A DNA stretch of 64,000 nt from contig CAKKNE010000001.1 of assembly GCA_918797485.1 (NCBI GenBank), forward strand, positions 5,084,001 through 5,148,000. The letters are read 5' to 3'. Shown piece by piece: positions 8,449-16,867 of the stretch. This DNA is from Pelagomonas calceolata (lineage: Eukaryota; Sar; Pelagophyceae; Pelagomonadales; Pelagomonadaceae). The position numbers and the translations under genes are program-made. Under the pieces are notes generated by a model. The model saw only the letters and a program-made list of their open reading frames with translations. It had not been told where the DNA came from and ran no database searches. The first letter of the stretch is position 1; the number at the start of each line of letters is the position of its first letter.

Positions 8449-9675
8449 ATGCAGGAGGCTCGAGCGCTTTGCATCGTAGGGCTGCCCCCGAGCGAGTTGA
8501 CCATATACAAGATGATCCTCACGCAGTGCGCCGTCTGCGCCACCGAGCTTGGCTTGTCCTCGGGCAAGAAATGCGGCCGCTGCAGCACGCGCTACTGTGG
8601 GCCTGAATGCCAGGTGCAGCACTGGAAAGAGGGTGGTCATGACCTGCTCTGCAAGACAATAAAGAAAGCAGGCGGCGCGGAACAATACAACGCAAATGAA
8701 AAGTACGCGGAGGCCGTCGGAGCCGCAGCAGAGGCGTGCGCGGAGGACACAAAGGGCCAGACGTGCTACATCTGCACGCAGGCCCTCCACTGGAAAACGA
8801 AGGAGGGCCTCGTGCGCGGGTGCGCGTGCCGCGGGACGGCGGGGTTCGCGCACGTGTCGTGTCTGGCGGAGCAGGCCAAGATTTTGTGCGAGGAGGCCGA
8901 GGAAAACAATTTGGGCGCCAAGGCGAAGAATGAGAGGTGGAATCGGTGGTACACATGCAGCATGTGCGAGCAACACTACCATGGCGTCGTGAAATGCGCG
9001 CTCGGATGGGCGTGCTGGAAGACGTACGTGGGGCGGCCGGAGACTGACTCGGCTCGGCAAATGGCGATGAACGTGCTTGGGCTCGGTTTAACCGCTGCAG
9101 ACCACCACGAGGCCGCGCTGAGGGTGAAAGAGGCCGAGTTGTCTATGCTGCGGCGCCTTGGCGCAGACGAAGACAACATGCTCGTCGCTCAGTGCAACCT
9201 TGCGAACTCGTATGTAGAGCTTGGACGAAACGAAGAGGCTCTGAGAATAAAACAGGACGTATACTCCGGATACTTAAAGTTAAAAGGCGAGGAACATCCA
9301 AAAACCTTCCAAGCAGCCAACAACTACGTAGTGTCCCTTAATGGTCTACAGCGCTTCGGAGAAGCCAAGGCACTGTTGCGCAAAGCTATGCCCGTGACCC
9401 GACGTGTTCTCGGCGATAGCAATGAACTCACGCTCAGGATGAGCGCAACTTACGCGATGGCGCTCTACTTGGACCCCGTTGCCACGCTCGGCGATCTCCG
9501 CGAGGCCGTGTCGATGCTCGAGGAGGCCGCACGGACCGCGCGGCGCGTGTTTGGTGGCGCGCACCCATATTCAGTGGGAATGGAACAGGCCCTGCGAGAG
9601 TCGCGAGCAGCGCTCAGTGCCCGTGACGACGTGAGCGCCATCCGCGGGGCGCTGGAAGCAATGAACGCGACGTAA
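8449..9675 (+). CDS. MYND zinc finger / RING-CH-like / TPR protein
   Basis: 408 residues from the first ATG; the ATG at 8512 (MILTQCAVCATELGL) is a likely alternative because other copies of the upstream palindrome lie ~70-110 bases from starts. Domains in order: MYND finger (CAVC ... CGRC ... YCGPEC ... HW ... HDLLC, residues ~27-70); a RING-CH-type cluster (CYIC, VRGCACRGTAGFAHVSCL, then YTCSMCEQHY, ~105-185); and kinesin-light-chain-like tetratricopeptide repeats (~200-390; LANSYVELGRNEEALRI, NNYVVSLNGLQRFGEAKALL). The architecture suggests an E3 ligase or adaptor using the TPRs for substrate binding. This is inferred from the domains; no specific function is known. Confidence 0.85.
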   Translation: MQEARALCIVGLPPSELTIYKMILTQCAVCATELGLSSGKKCGRCSTRYCGPECQVQHWKEGGHDLLCKTIKKAGGAEQYNANEKYAEAVGAAAEACAEDTKGQTCYICTQALHWKTKEGLVRGCACRGTAGFAHVSCLAEQAKILCEEAEENNLGAKAKNERWNRWYTCSMCEQHYHGVVKCALGWACWKTYVGRPETDSARQMAMNVLGLGLTAADHHEAALRVKEAELSMLRRLGADEDNMLVAQCNLANSYVELGRNEEALRIKQDVYSGYLKLKGEEHPKTFQAANNYVVSLNGLQRFGEAKALLRKAMPVTRRVLGDSNELTLRMSATYAMALYLDPVATLGDLREAVSMLEEAARTARRVFGGAHPYSVGMEQALRESRAALSARDDVSAIRGALEAMNAT

Positions 9676-9721
9676 AAAAACGACTAACCAGGATATATAA
9701 TAACACGACCTTAGGACCACC

Positions 9722-12037
9722 TCAACTACACGCCCGCAGCCCCTCCTCGACGACGCCCGCGAAGAACGACGCGTCGCCCGCGCCCTCCGTTTTGACGGTC
9801 AGCTGCGTCGACGAATCGGCCGTGGAGATGACGGCCTGGGCCAGGTACAGCGCCCCCAGGGAATCCCGCGCGTAGACGAAGAACTTGAGCTCCTGGCCGA
9901 CCTCACCCGACGCCATCGTGTGCACGTTTAATGAGGCGAGCATCGCATCCACCAGATCGGCGCCCTGCGTCACGGGCCCCACGCGCAACGTGCGCTCGTC
10001 CTGGTCGGAGATGGCCGCCCACTTGGCTTGAAACAGGTCGCCCGTGACCGAGCCCGCAGACTCCACCAATGATCTAGATGGTGGCGCGGGCGGCGCGACG
10101 TCCTCCGAGCCCAACAAGTCGAAGCTGTCCTCGACCGGCGCCGCCGGCGGTGCATCGTTTGAAACAAGGGGTGCATCGTTAGAAACGAGGGGCTCGTCGT
10201 CGGCGTCGGGCTTGTCGCGCGCCCGATGAGCCCTATCCACAAATTGGTCGGGCGTCTCGCCGTAGACCACCGCTAAGGTATTGAACGCCTCGTCGACGAG
10301 GCGGTCCATGACCGCGCAGTTGTCCTCGGCGAAGGCCCCCTGGATGGAGCAGGGGTCCCTTCCGGATATCACTCTTTGTGCCACGTTGACATCACGTCGT
10401 AACAATCGGAAATATAACAGAGCCTTGTCCCGCACGTCCGACGACGTCTGATCTTCCAAAGCCGCATCTAGCAACCGCCCGAGCATGTTCTGCACCTCCG
10501 GCGGCCGCTTGAAGAACAAGCGACACGTCGCCGTTAAGAGTGCGAGTTTGACGTCCACAGAGGTCTCGGTCGCATAAGCATCGATGAGCGGTTCCAACAC
10601 ATAAGGCGCGGACGGTATTTCCTCGCCCCACTGCCCTACTAGGAAGAGAGCCGCGGCTCGACCTTGCGGCTCCTCGGCGTCTAACTCGCCCAAGTATCTT
10701 CCCAATGAAGGGAGCACGTCGCCCCGTCTCTCGGGGTACTTCCTTAATACGTCCTTTGCGACCAGTAACGCTTCGGCCTTGACGTAGGAGTACTCCAAAT
10801 CTAAAAACTCCACTAATAAGGAGCAGCACGCCTCCGCTTTTGATCTTAATCTTGATGCGACGACGCCGGTCGCTCGGATCGCCGCTTTGGCTAAGGAAGG
10901 GTCACAGTCGCCGGCATATTCTCGTAGCTCCGATAAGATATCCTCCGCACTACTCTCAGAAGCTAATTGCGCCAGCAATTGGACCTTCTGATGTTTCACG
11001 CAGGCCGGCTCGTCGTATCGAATGTAGAACTGCCGATATTCCGACGCGAAGACCTCCCGACACCTGAATACGAGTAATTCGGCGTGTTTAAGTAAACAAT
11101 ATAACCCTTCATTGTTCGACTTGGACATTAATGTCAACAAAGGGGCTTTTAACCTTTCGTAGACTTGCGCATGTAACTCTGGTAGATCTTTTGTTAACTG
11201 TACAAAACAACCGATGGCCTCCAACACGACGCCGGCATTGGAAGTGCGCAAAACAGGATCCAGGACGTTCATCACCTGAAATCTTTCGTCATCCGACTCG
11301 GGCGCATATCTCGCGGCTAATTTCAGAGTGGCACACAGCCCCCACTCGTTGAAGTCGTTCAACCTTGATAACAAATGGTGGACAATAGCCTTGTTGATGG
11401 CGATGCCGCCCTCCTCGAGCATGATCTCATCGAGTACTACGACGCAATTACTCACGACCATCCCATCGGTGTCGCGTAACATGTCGTACAACACATCGAT
11501 CAAATCCGAAGACCGCACCGTCGACTGGTCCATGTGGTAGACCTTGAGGACGCCCATGACCGCCGTTCTTCGCACGTACGCGGACCGATCTTTGAGAGCT
11601 CCTCGCAACAACGGCTGGATGTACTCTAGTAAAATAGGTAATCGTAGAGAGCATAAATTCCTCAACGCTAGACCACGAACCATGGGATCATCATTCGAGC
11701 AATCTCTCTGTAACGTATTCACACACATGAGACCCATCTCCGGCTGCTCGTGCGCATAACTACAAAGATAGTGGTAGACCATCTTCTTCACGACCAAGTC
11801 CCGCGTCTCCACGGACATGACCATCTGGCTGAAGAGCGGAGACACATCTATCCCTAACGTCATATATGCAATAACTTTTTTGATGACCTCGCGCTTTCTT
11901 TTCGGGTCCCTTTCCACCGCTGGGCTTCTTAGTAGCGTTCTCAATTCATTCACTTCGCCCTTCTTGCCCTGCTCGGAAAAGTATTGGCTATTTTGGGGTG
12001 GTGCGCTGCCTCTTCTTTGCGGCGGCGGCTGCGCCAT
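9722..12037 (-). CDS. AP4B1: AP-4 complex subunit beta (beta adaptin)
   Basis: 771 residues from the ATG at 12037; the frame is open further upstream but without an ATG. The trunk is alpha-solenoid: EVIKKVIAYMTLGIDVSPLF, DLVVKKMVYHYLCSYA, NTLQRDCSNDDPMVRGLALR, DRSAYVRRTAVMGVLKVYH. The YMTLGIDVSPLF wording is closer to AP-4 beta than to AP-1/2/3 beta. A disordered hinge with repeated VSNDAPLVSNDAP follows (residues ~600-640), then an ear of ~120 residues. AP-4 forms non-clathrin coats that sort cargo out of the trans-Golgi. AP4B1 of animals is ~740 residues, in agreement. Convergent with the MYND gene, 46 bases between stops. Confidence 0.92.
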   Translation of the reverse strand: MAQPPPQRRGSAPPQNSQYFSEQGKKGEVNELRTLLRSPAVERDPKRKREVIKKVIAYMTLGIDVSPLFSQMVMSVETRDLVVKKMVYHYLCSYAHEQPEMGLMCVNTLQRDCSNDDPMVRGLALRNLCSLRLPILLEYIQPLLRGALKDRSAYVRRTAVMGVLKVYHMDQSTVRSSDLIDVLYDMLRDTDGMVVSNCVVVLDEIMLEEGGIAINKAIVHHLLSRLNDFNEWGLCATLKLAARYAPESDDERFQVMNVLDPVLRTSNAGVVLEAIGCFVQLTKDLPELHAQVYERLKAPLLTLMSKSNNEGLYCLLKHAELLVFRCREVFASEYRQFYIRYDEPACVKHQKVQLLAQLASESSAEDILSELREYAGDCDPSLAKAAIRATGVVASRLRSKAEACCSLLVEFLDLEYSYVKAEALLVAKDVLRKYPERRGDVLPSLGRYLGELDAEEPQGRAAALFLVGQWGEEIPSAPYVLEPLIDAYATETSVDVKLALLTATCRLFFKRPPEVQNMLGRLLDAALEDQTSSDVRDKALLYFRLLRRDVNVAQRVISGRDPCSIQGAFAEDNCAVMDRLVDEAFNTLAVVYGETPDQFVDRAHRARDKPDADDEPLVSNDAPLVSNDAPPAAPVEDSFDLLGSEDVAPPAPPSRSLVESAGSVTGDLFQAKWAAISDQDERTLRVGPVTQGADLVDAMLASLNVHTMASGEVGQELKFFVYARDSLGALYLAQAVISTADSSTQLTVKTEGAGDASFFAGVVEEGLRACS

Positions 12038-12517
12038 CTGGGGCGGCGCGTTGCGCAGGCCTCCGATGGACCGGGCGTCGCTTTTATGTGCGGCCCGGAC
12101 GCTGGCCTGAACAGAATAGCGCCGCGGCGCCGTGGTCTGGTCTAGCCGAGCTGCGCAAGTGACTTGGCGCCTGGAAGCTGCTGCGCGGCGTTTTCGCGTC
12201 GGTTCACCTAGGATCGAGAGCACAGCGCTCGTGGCTGCTCGCTAGAGCTATTCTATGAGTAGAACGTGATCAACCACCGATAACTGGGGCCAAAGGTTAA
12301 TCTCGAGTAGCGTGCTAGTGTCTTACTCGACGCTAGCTGCCATCGAATGTGATCGAGGTCTCAGCGCTGCCACAGGGCCGCCGCGTGCCTATTTGCTGGC
12401 TCAGAAGTCGCACGGCTCACTGGTGGTTGCCGGTGTGCAATCGAACGTTCAGCCGTACGCCAGCCGCCGCGCAATCACACGCCAAAGCCAGCGGCCGAAT
12501 TTTCACGCGCAATCACC
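12038..12517. other. 480-bp divergent intergenic region
   Basis: Lies between the AP-4 beta and sulfotransferase starts. It holds palindrome copy 4; no other gene or RNA is apparent. Confidence 0.5.
12314..12337 (+). promoter_or_regulatory. Palindromic upstream element, copy 4
   Basis: GCTAGTGTCTTACTCG then ACGCTAGC, 277 bases from the AP-4 beta ATG and 181 bases from the sulfotransferase ATG. Confidence 0.7.
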
Positions 12518-13672
12518 ATGCGCTTAGCACTCACACTCCTCATCATCACCACGACAAGGGCCCAGCCCCAGCTCTGGCGCGACTTGAAAGAGCGCAACGA
12601 GCGCTTCGCGAGGAAGCCGATCCGGCCAACGAGGCAGACGCGCGGCCAAGCTAGAATAACGCCGCGCAAGCCCCAGTTACCTCATTTGCAATATCGAAAG
12701 CACGAGCTCGATTATGCCAGCCACCACGCCTATGTTGATTTCGAGCACAAGTTGCTGTACTGCGCGATCCCCAAAGTCGCGTGCACGGAGTTCTTTCGTT
12801 TGTTCCACCGCATGGCCGATTCCAAAAAAAAGTGTGCCACCGTGGGCCAATGTGCGACTCAAATGACCGAACGGCAGCGCAACCGCTGGAAGGGCGACCC
12901 GCACTTCCGGCCCGACAAACCAATTCTCAACAAAGTCGCGACGCCCGAGGAAGCCACGCACGCCATGAACGACAAAAACTTCACGAAATTCGTGTTTTTC
13001 CGGGACCCTGCGGAGAGGTTACTTTCAGCATATTTGGACAAGTTCGAGCACGGGTCGAGGTATCGCGTCGGGTATGGTTTACGTATCTTCAAAGATCCGA
13101 AGATGAACTTTTCGGGGTTTGTGGAACGGATTGAGAGAGTGAACAAACGAAGATCAAACCCAGATGGGTTGCACCCGCACACGAACCCGCACTGGCGGCC
13201 GCAGCGCTTCATGTGCAATTTGGAGAAGTTTTTACCGCTGTACACCTTCGTGGGGTCCTTTACTCATCTGAGGGAGCACACCGAGTTGATGCTGAGACAG
13301 GCTAACTTGTGGGAGGAGTTCGGTGCGCGTGGGTGGCCGCTCAAAGCACCAGGAGGTTCAGGGAAGGTGCCGGCGCGGGGGCCCACCGGTAGTATGTTTC
13401 AGAAGAACACGGCCTGGCACGCCGATGGTACTTCCAGCAAAACGGAGCAGTACTACACGCCCGAGCTCCTTGCTCGTGTGAGAAAAGCCTACGCCATGGA
13501 CTACGAGATGCTTGAATCTATCAACGCTTTGGGTTCGGAACCGACGACGGGCGCCGCGTGGGCTGCCTCATTGAATGCGAAGCAGAAGCTCTGGCACTTC
13601 GACCGCGGCTTTTATGATGAGGCGCTCAAGCCGCCCGAGTCAAAGTGTCCTGAAAAGCCCTATAGCTGTTAA
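12518..13672 (+). CDS. Golgi-type carbohydrate sulfotransferase family protein
   Basis: 384 residues, beginning with a signal peptide or signal anchor (MRLALTLLIITTTRAQP). The 5'-phosphosulfate-binding loop appears as LLYCAIPKVACTEFFRLF (residues ~76-93) and the 3'-phosphate-binding segment as FVFFRDPAERLLSAYLDKF (~160-178), the two PAPS signatures of the Sulfotransfer_2 family (chondroitin/dermatan/HNK-1 types). It would transfer sulfate from PAPS to glycans in the secretory pathway, fitting sulfated cell-surface polysaccharides of marine algae. The acceptor cannot be told. Confidence 0.85.
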   Translation: MRLALTLLIITTTRAQPQLWRDLKERNERFARKPIRPTRQTRGQARITPRKPQLPHLQYRKHELDYASHHAYVDFEHKLLYCAIPKVACTEFFRLFHRMADSKKKCATVGQCATQMTERQRNRWKGDPHFRPDKPILNKVATPEEATHAMNDKNFTKFVFFRDPAERLLSAYLDKFEHGSRYRVGYGLRIFKDPKMNFSGFVERIERVNKRRSNPDGLHPHTNPHWRPQRFMCNLEKFLPLYTFVGSFTHLREHTELMLRQANLWEEFGARGWPLKAPGGSGKVPARGPTGSMFQKNTAWHADGTSSKTEQYYTPELLARVRKAYAMDYEMLESINALGSEPTTGAAWAASLNAKQKLWHFDRGFYDEALKPPESKCPEKPYSC

Positions 13673-13680
13673 TTTTGAAT

Positions 13681-13740
13681 TTTGTCAACTCGCGACGATG
13701 GCGTCACGGCGAGACCGCGACGATGGCGTCGCGGTAGACT
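13681..13740. repeat. Introner-signature remnant in a convergent 3' space
   Basis: Two close copies of the core CGCGACGATGGCGTC, the sequence found in the window's introner-type introns, here between the sulfotransferase stop and the next gene's stop. Confidence 0.4.
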
Positions 13741-13753
13741 TTGAAACTAGACT

Positions 13754-14470
13754 TTACGCCTCCCGGTCGAGCCAGTCGACGTCCCGGTACCGCTCGTCCG
13801 TGAGCTTCGCGTCCTCGCGCGCCAGCTTGTCCTTCACCGACGCCCCTCCCTCGACGCCGACCAGTCCCAACTCCGAGGCCGACGATAATAGCGCCTCCGC
13901 GGCGGGCGCTGACAACCGTACTTTCGTACCGGGCGGCGCCTGCGCCGCCACGATGTCCAACAACCCGCGCTCCGAGCGCACCACCACATCAGGGTCGCGC
14001 TGGTCCGGCGTCATCAGTAAATGCACGATGTCGAAGCGGTCTTCATTGGTTTGGACGCACGCGACGCCGGCCGCCTGCGTCTCCGAGTTCCGCAGAATGC
14101 CGTACACCTGGGCGCCCTTCCAGTCCTCGCCTAAGGTTTTGGCGATGGCCTCGGGCCCCGCCATCGACGCCGTCGCGAAGGTCCGCATGTCGTTGTAGGC
14201 CCGGAAATACGCCTTCTGCACGAACATGCTTCGCTGCACGGACCGGTCCGGGTGCGTGTGCTCCGGCAGGAAACCCAATGCAATGTCGTTCTCGACGCCC
14301 GTCTTCCACTTCGTCACGAGCATGGCGCCCTGCGCCGGCGCCAGGGCCTTGAGCTCGTCGGCGACGGCCGCGGCGCGCAGTCGCGTGCTTGGCCTCAGCT
14401 GGCGCGCCGGCGAAAATGCATGCGACGCTAGCAGGAGAGTGCCGAGGACTGTGGTGGCAATGCGTGACAT
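13754..14470 (-). CDS. Plastid-targeted acyltransferase-like (GNAT-like) protein
   Basis: 238 residues from the ATG at 14470; the frame is open upstream but that part reads as noise. The N terminus MSRIATTVLGTLLLASHAFSP is a signal peptide whose end carries the Phe of the stramenopile ASAFAP plastid motif, followed by a basic transit-like stretch. The mature part contains QRSMFVQKAYFRAYNDMRTFA, then FDIVHLLMTPDQRDPDVV and a C-terminal GTKVRLSAPAAEALLSSASELGLVGVEG. That order (strand with L-x-T/V-x-P, then LL..., then ...LGF-like) resembles GCN5-type N-acetyltransferases, though the acetyl-CoA loop is not canonical. Plastid location is the firmer statement; enzyme activity is tentative. Confidence 0.65.
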   Translation of the reverse strand: MSRIATTVLGTLLLASHAFSPARQLRPSTRLRAAAVADELKALAPAQGAMLVTKWKTGVENDIALGFLPEHTHPDRSVQRSMFVQKAYFRAYNDMRTFATASMAGPEAIAKTLGEDWKGAQVYGILRNSETQAAGVACVQTNEDRFDIVHLLMTPDQRDPDVVVRSERGLLDIVAAQAPPGTKVRLSAPAAEALLSSASELGLVGVEGGASVKDKLAREDAKLTDERYRDVDWLDREA

Positions 14471-14883
14471 GGCGAGTTCGCTTGCGTGTCGTTTTACTGC
14501 AATGATTTTGCTGCCTTGTCTTGCAGCAGCAATATCTCGCGCTGTTCGTCCTCCGAGCACGCGGTTTGTTGCCCAGTGGGGCACCGATGTACGGTGGTCG
14601 CTTTCAAATGCCCAGCAGTCAATGCAAGCAATTAATGGGCTCGCAAACAGCGGCACGAGCGCAACACCGTCATCTCGAGTTTTTGGAGAGGAGCCTCCGG
14701 GCGGGGCATCGTATGAGGCATCAAACGGAGCGAGTGATCTCTCGCAACAACCAGGACGGGTAGGGCCCGTTGGTTTCGCTTTTTTTCCTTAAAATGCACC
14801 TCGCGACGCGCGGGATTCTCATCAGCTCGTAGAAGTACAAAACACTTATGTCAAAGAACGACTCGCGGCGGCGGTGGCCCGCG
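14471..14883. other. 413-bp intergenic region
   Basis: Upstream of the plastid protein and downstream of the FAD-monooxygenase fusion, both on the minus strand. I see no gene, no copy of the palindrome and no clear repeat. Confidence 0.4.
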
Positions 14884-16671
14884 TCAGTCTCGCTTCCATC
14901 CCTGGATGCGCAGCTCCAGCGCCTCCCCCACCCAGTACGCGTTCTTGGTGTGGTCGGCGTAGTCGCTGTCGGTGGAGTGGGGATGAATCAACACCGACAG
15001 ATCCCCCGCCTCCGACTCCAGCCACGCGCGCACTTCGTCCCACCGGTTCCGGTTTTCGTAGGACGAAAAGTCAGCTTCCCACATCGGCACGGGATGAGGC
15101 CCAATTGGTCGATCGAACGGCCGGTGGAAGCGCATCCACTCAAACTTCACCTGCATCCTCTCCCGCAGCTCCATGGCCCGGGCCCGGGATTCCGCATCAG
15201 AATAGTATACGTGCACGTCGTAGGGATTCCGACGCTTCAGGGTGTAGGCTCGTTTGGGGGCCATACCAGCCGCCGCCGCGGCCCGCGTCAGCCCCTCCGC
15301 GCGCACGAGCGCCGCCGGGCTGTGCAACAGACGCGCGGCATTGCGGGACGCTGCGACCTTCGCCGACGCGCGCGGCGCCATTTCCGCCCAGTACTCGGCG
15401 AGCGCTTCAGGCACAGAACGACGCGCCGGGCCCGGCGCCAGGTCCGTCTTTACTAGACATCGCGCGAGCGACACGGCGTCGAGCAACGCCTGGTTCGCGC
15501 CCTGGGCCTTGAAGGGCGCCATCGGGTGCGCGGCGTCGCCCAGGAGCGTAGCGTACGGAGGTAAAGCACCAGGCAGGTCTCGATCGACGATCGGATACCC
15601 CGTCACGTCGCCCGGCGCCGTCGCTTCGACGAGGCGAGCCGCGTCGGGGCAGCCCGGCCAGGCCGAGACTTGTGCGAGCGCGGCCTCGCGGAGTGCTTCT
15701 CCGTCGCCGCCCGCCGGCCCGTCGCCGCGCCAGCTGAGCTGCCACATCGTTCGCGTCGCGTCGAACGGCATCGTGTATATCCGCACGGTGCCGTCGACGG
15801 CCTCGAAGCAGTCCGCGGCGTACTCGAACGGCGTCGAGCAGAAGCCCAGCACCACGAAGACGCCCAGAGGCGTCGCCGCCGCGTCTTCGGCGCAGAGCAG
15901 CCGCCGCGCCGTCGACCGCACGCCGTCCGCGCCGACCAGAATCGAACACGACTCGGTGACGCCATCGACCGTCAGCGACCAGCCGTCCTCAGAAGGCGAT
16001 GCCGATTCAAGCTTCGCGCCCCAGCGAACCGTGTCCGGTTGGAGCCTCGCGAGCAGGACGTCTCGCAGCGTCCCGCGCGGCAGGTGCGTCGCGGCGGCCT
16101 TCGCCCGCGCCCCGCGCCCGCGCCGCGCCGCGGCGGACCGCTCGCCGTGCACACCCAGCTCGGCGCCCGTGTTCGCATCGATGGACACGTGCCTGTCGGT
16201 CGGCGTCGCCGCGGCGCGGACCGCCTCGCTCACACCGAGGGCGTCCAGAGCGCGGCCGCCCTGCTGCATCGTCAGGCCGTACCCCGCCTTCCGCGTGCTC
16301 GCGTCGGCGTCGCGCTCGTAGACCACACAATTGATGGAGCGGTGCTGCAGGGCCAACGCTAAAGCCAGGCCGCCCACGCCGCCGCCCGCGATCGCCACGG
16401 TGGCGTTCGTCGTCGGCGATTGTGGCGCACCGGCGACGATGCCTCGTCCCGCGCACGTTTCGCAGCGTTTGCGTGGTGGCGGTCCGCCGTTTCGTCGTCG
16501 TCTCCGCGATCTGGTGTATATGCTGCCGACGCTGCTGCACGCCTCGCAGGCGCGCCAGGCGTCGACTGCCGCCGCAGTGACCGTGCGCCGATGGTGCTGC
16601 AGGTGCTGCACAGGACTGCTGCGCACCAACGGCGCCACGCGTCGCATAAATAGCAGCATCACGAGCAGCAT
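14884..16671 (-). CDS. FAD-dependent aromatic monooxygenase fused to DOPA-4,5-dioxygenase-like domain
   Basis: 595 residues in one uninterrupted frame. Residues ~1-30 are a hydrophobic leader. Residues ~40-80 carry CEAC ... CETCAGRG, a DnaJ-like CxxC pair possibly binding zinc. The flavoprotein follows: VAIAGGGVGGLALALALQ (dinucleotide fold, ~93-110), ILVGADGVRSTARRLL (DG motif) and LLGDAAHPMAPFKAQGANQ (GD motif), the three signatures of the UbiH/PHBH-class hydroxylases. From ~residue 480, NPYDVHVYYSDAESRA, RPFDRPIGPHPVPMWE and LSVLIHPHSTDSDYADHTKN match DOPA 4,5-dioxygenases with their histidines. A hydroxylase making a catechol and an extradiol dioxygenase cleaving it would form a two-step catalyst. 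Substrate unknown; the join sits at AAAGMAPKRAYTLKRR. Confidence 0.85.
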   Translation of the reverse strand: MLLVMLLFMRRVAPLVRSSPVQHLQHHRRTVTAAAVDAWRACEACSSVGSIYTRSRRRRRNGGPPPRKRCETCAGRGIVAGAPQSPTTNATVAIAGGGVGGLALALALQHRSINCVVYERDADASTRKAGYGLTMQQGGRALDALGVSEAVRAAATPTDRHVSIDANTGAELGVHGERSAAARRGRGARAKAAATHLPRGTLRDVLLARLQPDTVRWGAKLESASPSEDGWSLTVDGVTESCSILVGADGVRSTARRLLCAEDAAATPLGVFVVLGFCSTPFEYAADCFEAVDGTVRIYTMPFDATRTMWQLSWRGDGPAGGDGEALREAALAQVSAWPGCPDAARLVEATAPGDVTGYPIVDRDLPGALPPYATLLGDAAHPMAPFKAQGANQALLDAVSLARCLVKTDLAPGPARRSVPEALAEYWAEMAPRASAKVAASRNAARLLHSPAALVRAEGLTRAAAAAGMAPKRAYTLKRRNPYDVHVYYSDAESRARAMELRERMQVKFEWMRFHRPFDRPIGPHPVPMWEADFSSYENRNRWDEVRAWLESEAGDLSVLIHPHSTDSDYADHTKNAYWVGEALELRIQGWKRD

Positions 16672-16867
16672 TGTTTAACGCATCGTTGGGCCACTCGTCG
16701 CCGTGTAACTAGCCGGCGTCGCGGAACTAGGACTCGACGCTCTCTGCTCCGCGAGGCGCTGCCAGCTTCAGCTGAGCTTTTGGCGGGCGTGCGCCAGCGC
16801 TCGCAGCGCTCGAAATAAATTGTCCGCGCGCCGTCTGCACAGCAATCGAGCACATGCTCACGGCTGG

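Noticed and set aside
14471-14656. Upstream extension of the plastid GNAT-like protein (62 residues)
   Set aside because: The ATG at 14470 begins a textbook stramenopile bipartite leader; the upstream part reads as 5' UTR.
15254-16321. 355-codon open frame antisense to the FAD monooxygenase
   Set aside because: Shadow of a well-supported gene; the translation is Ser/Arg/Ala-rich and matches nothing.
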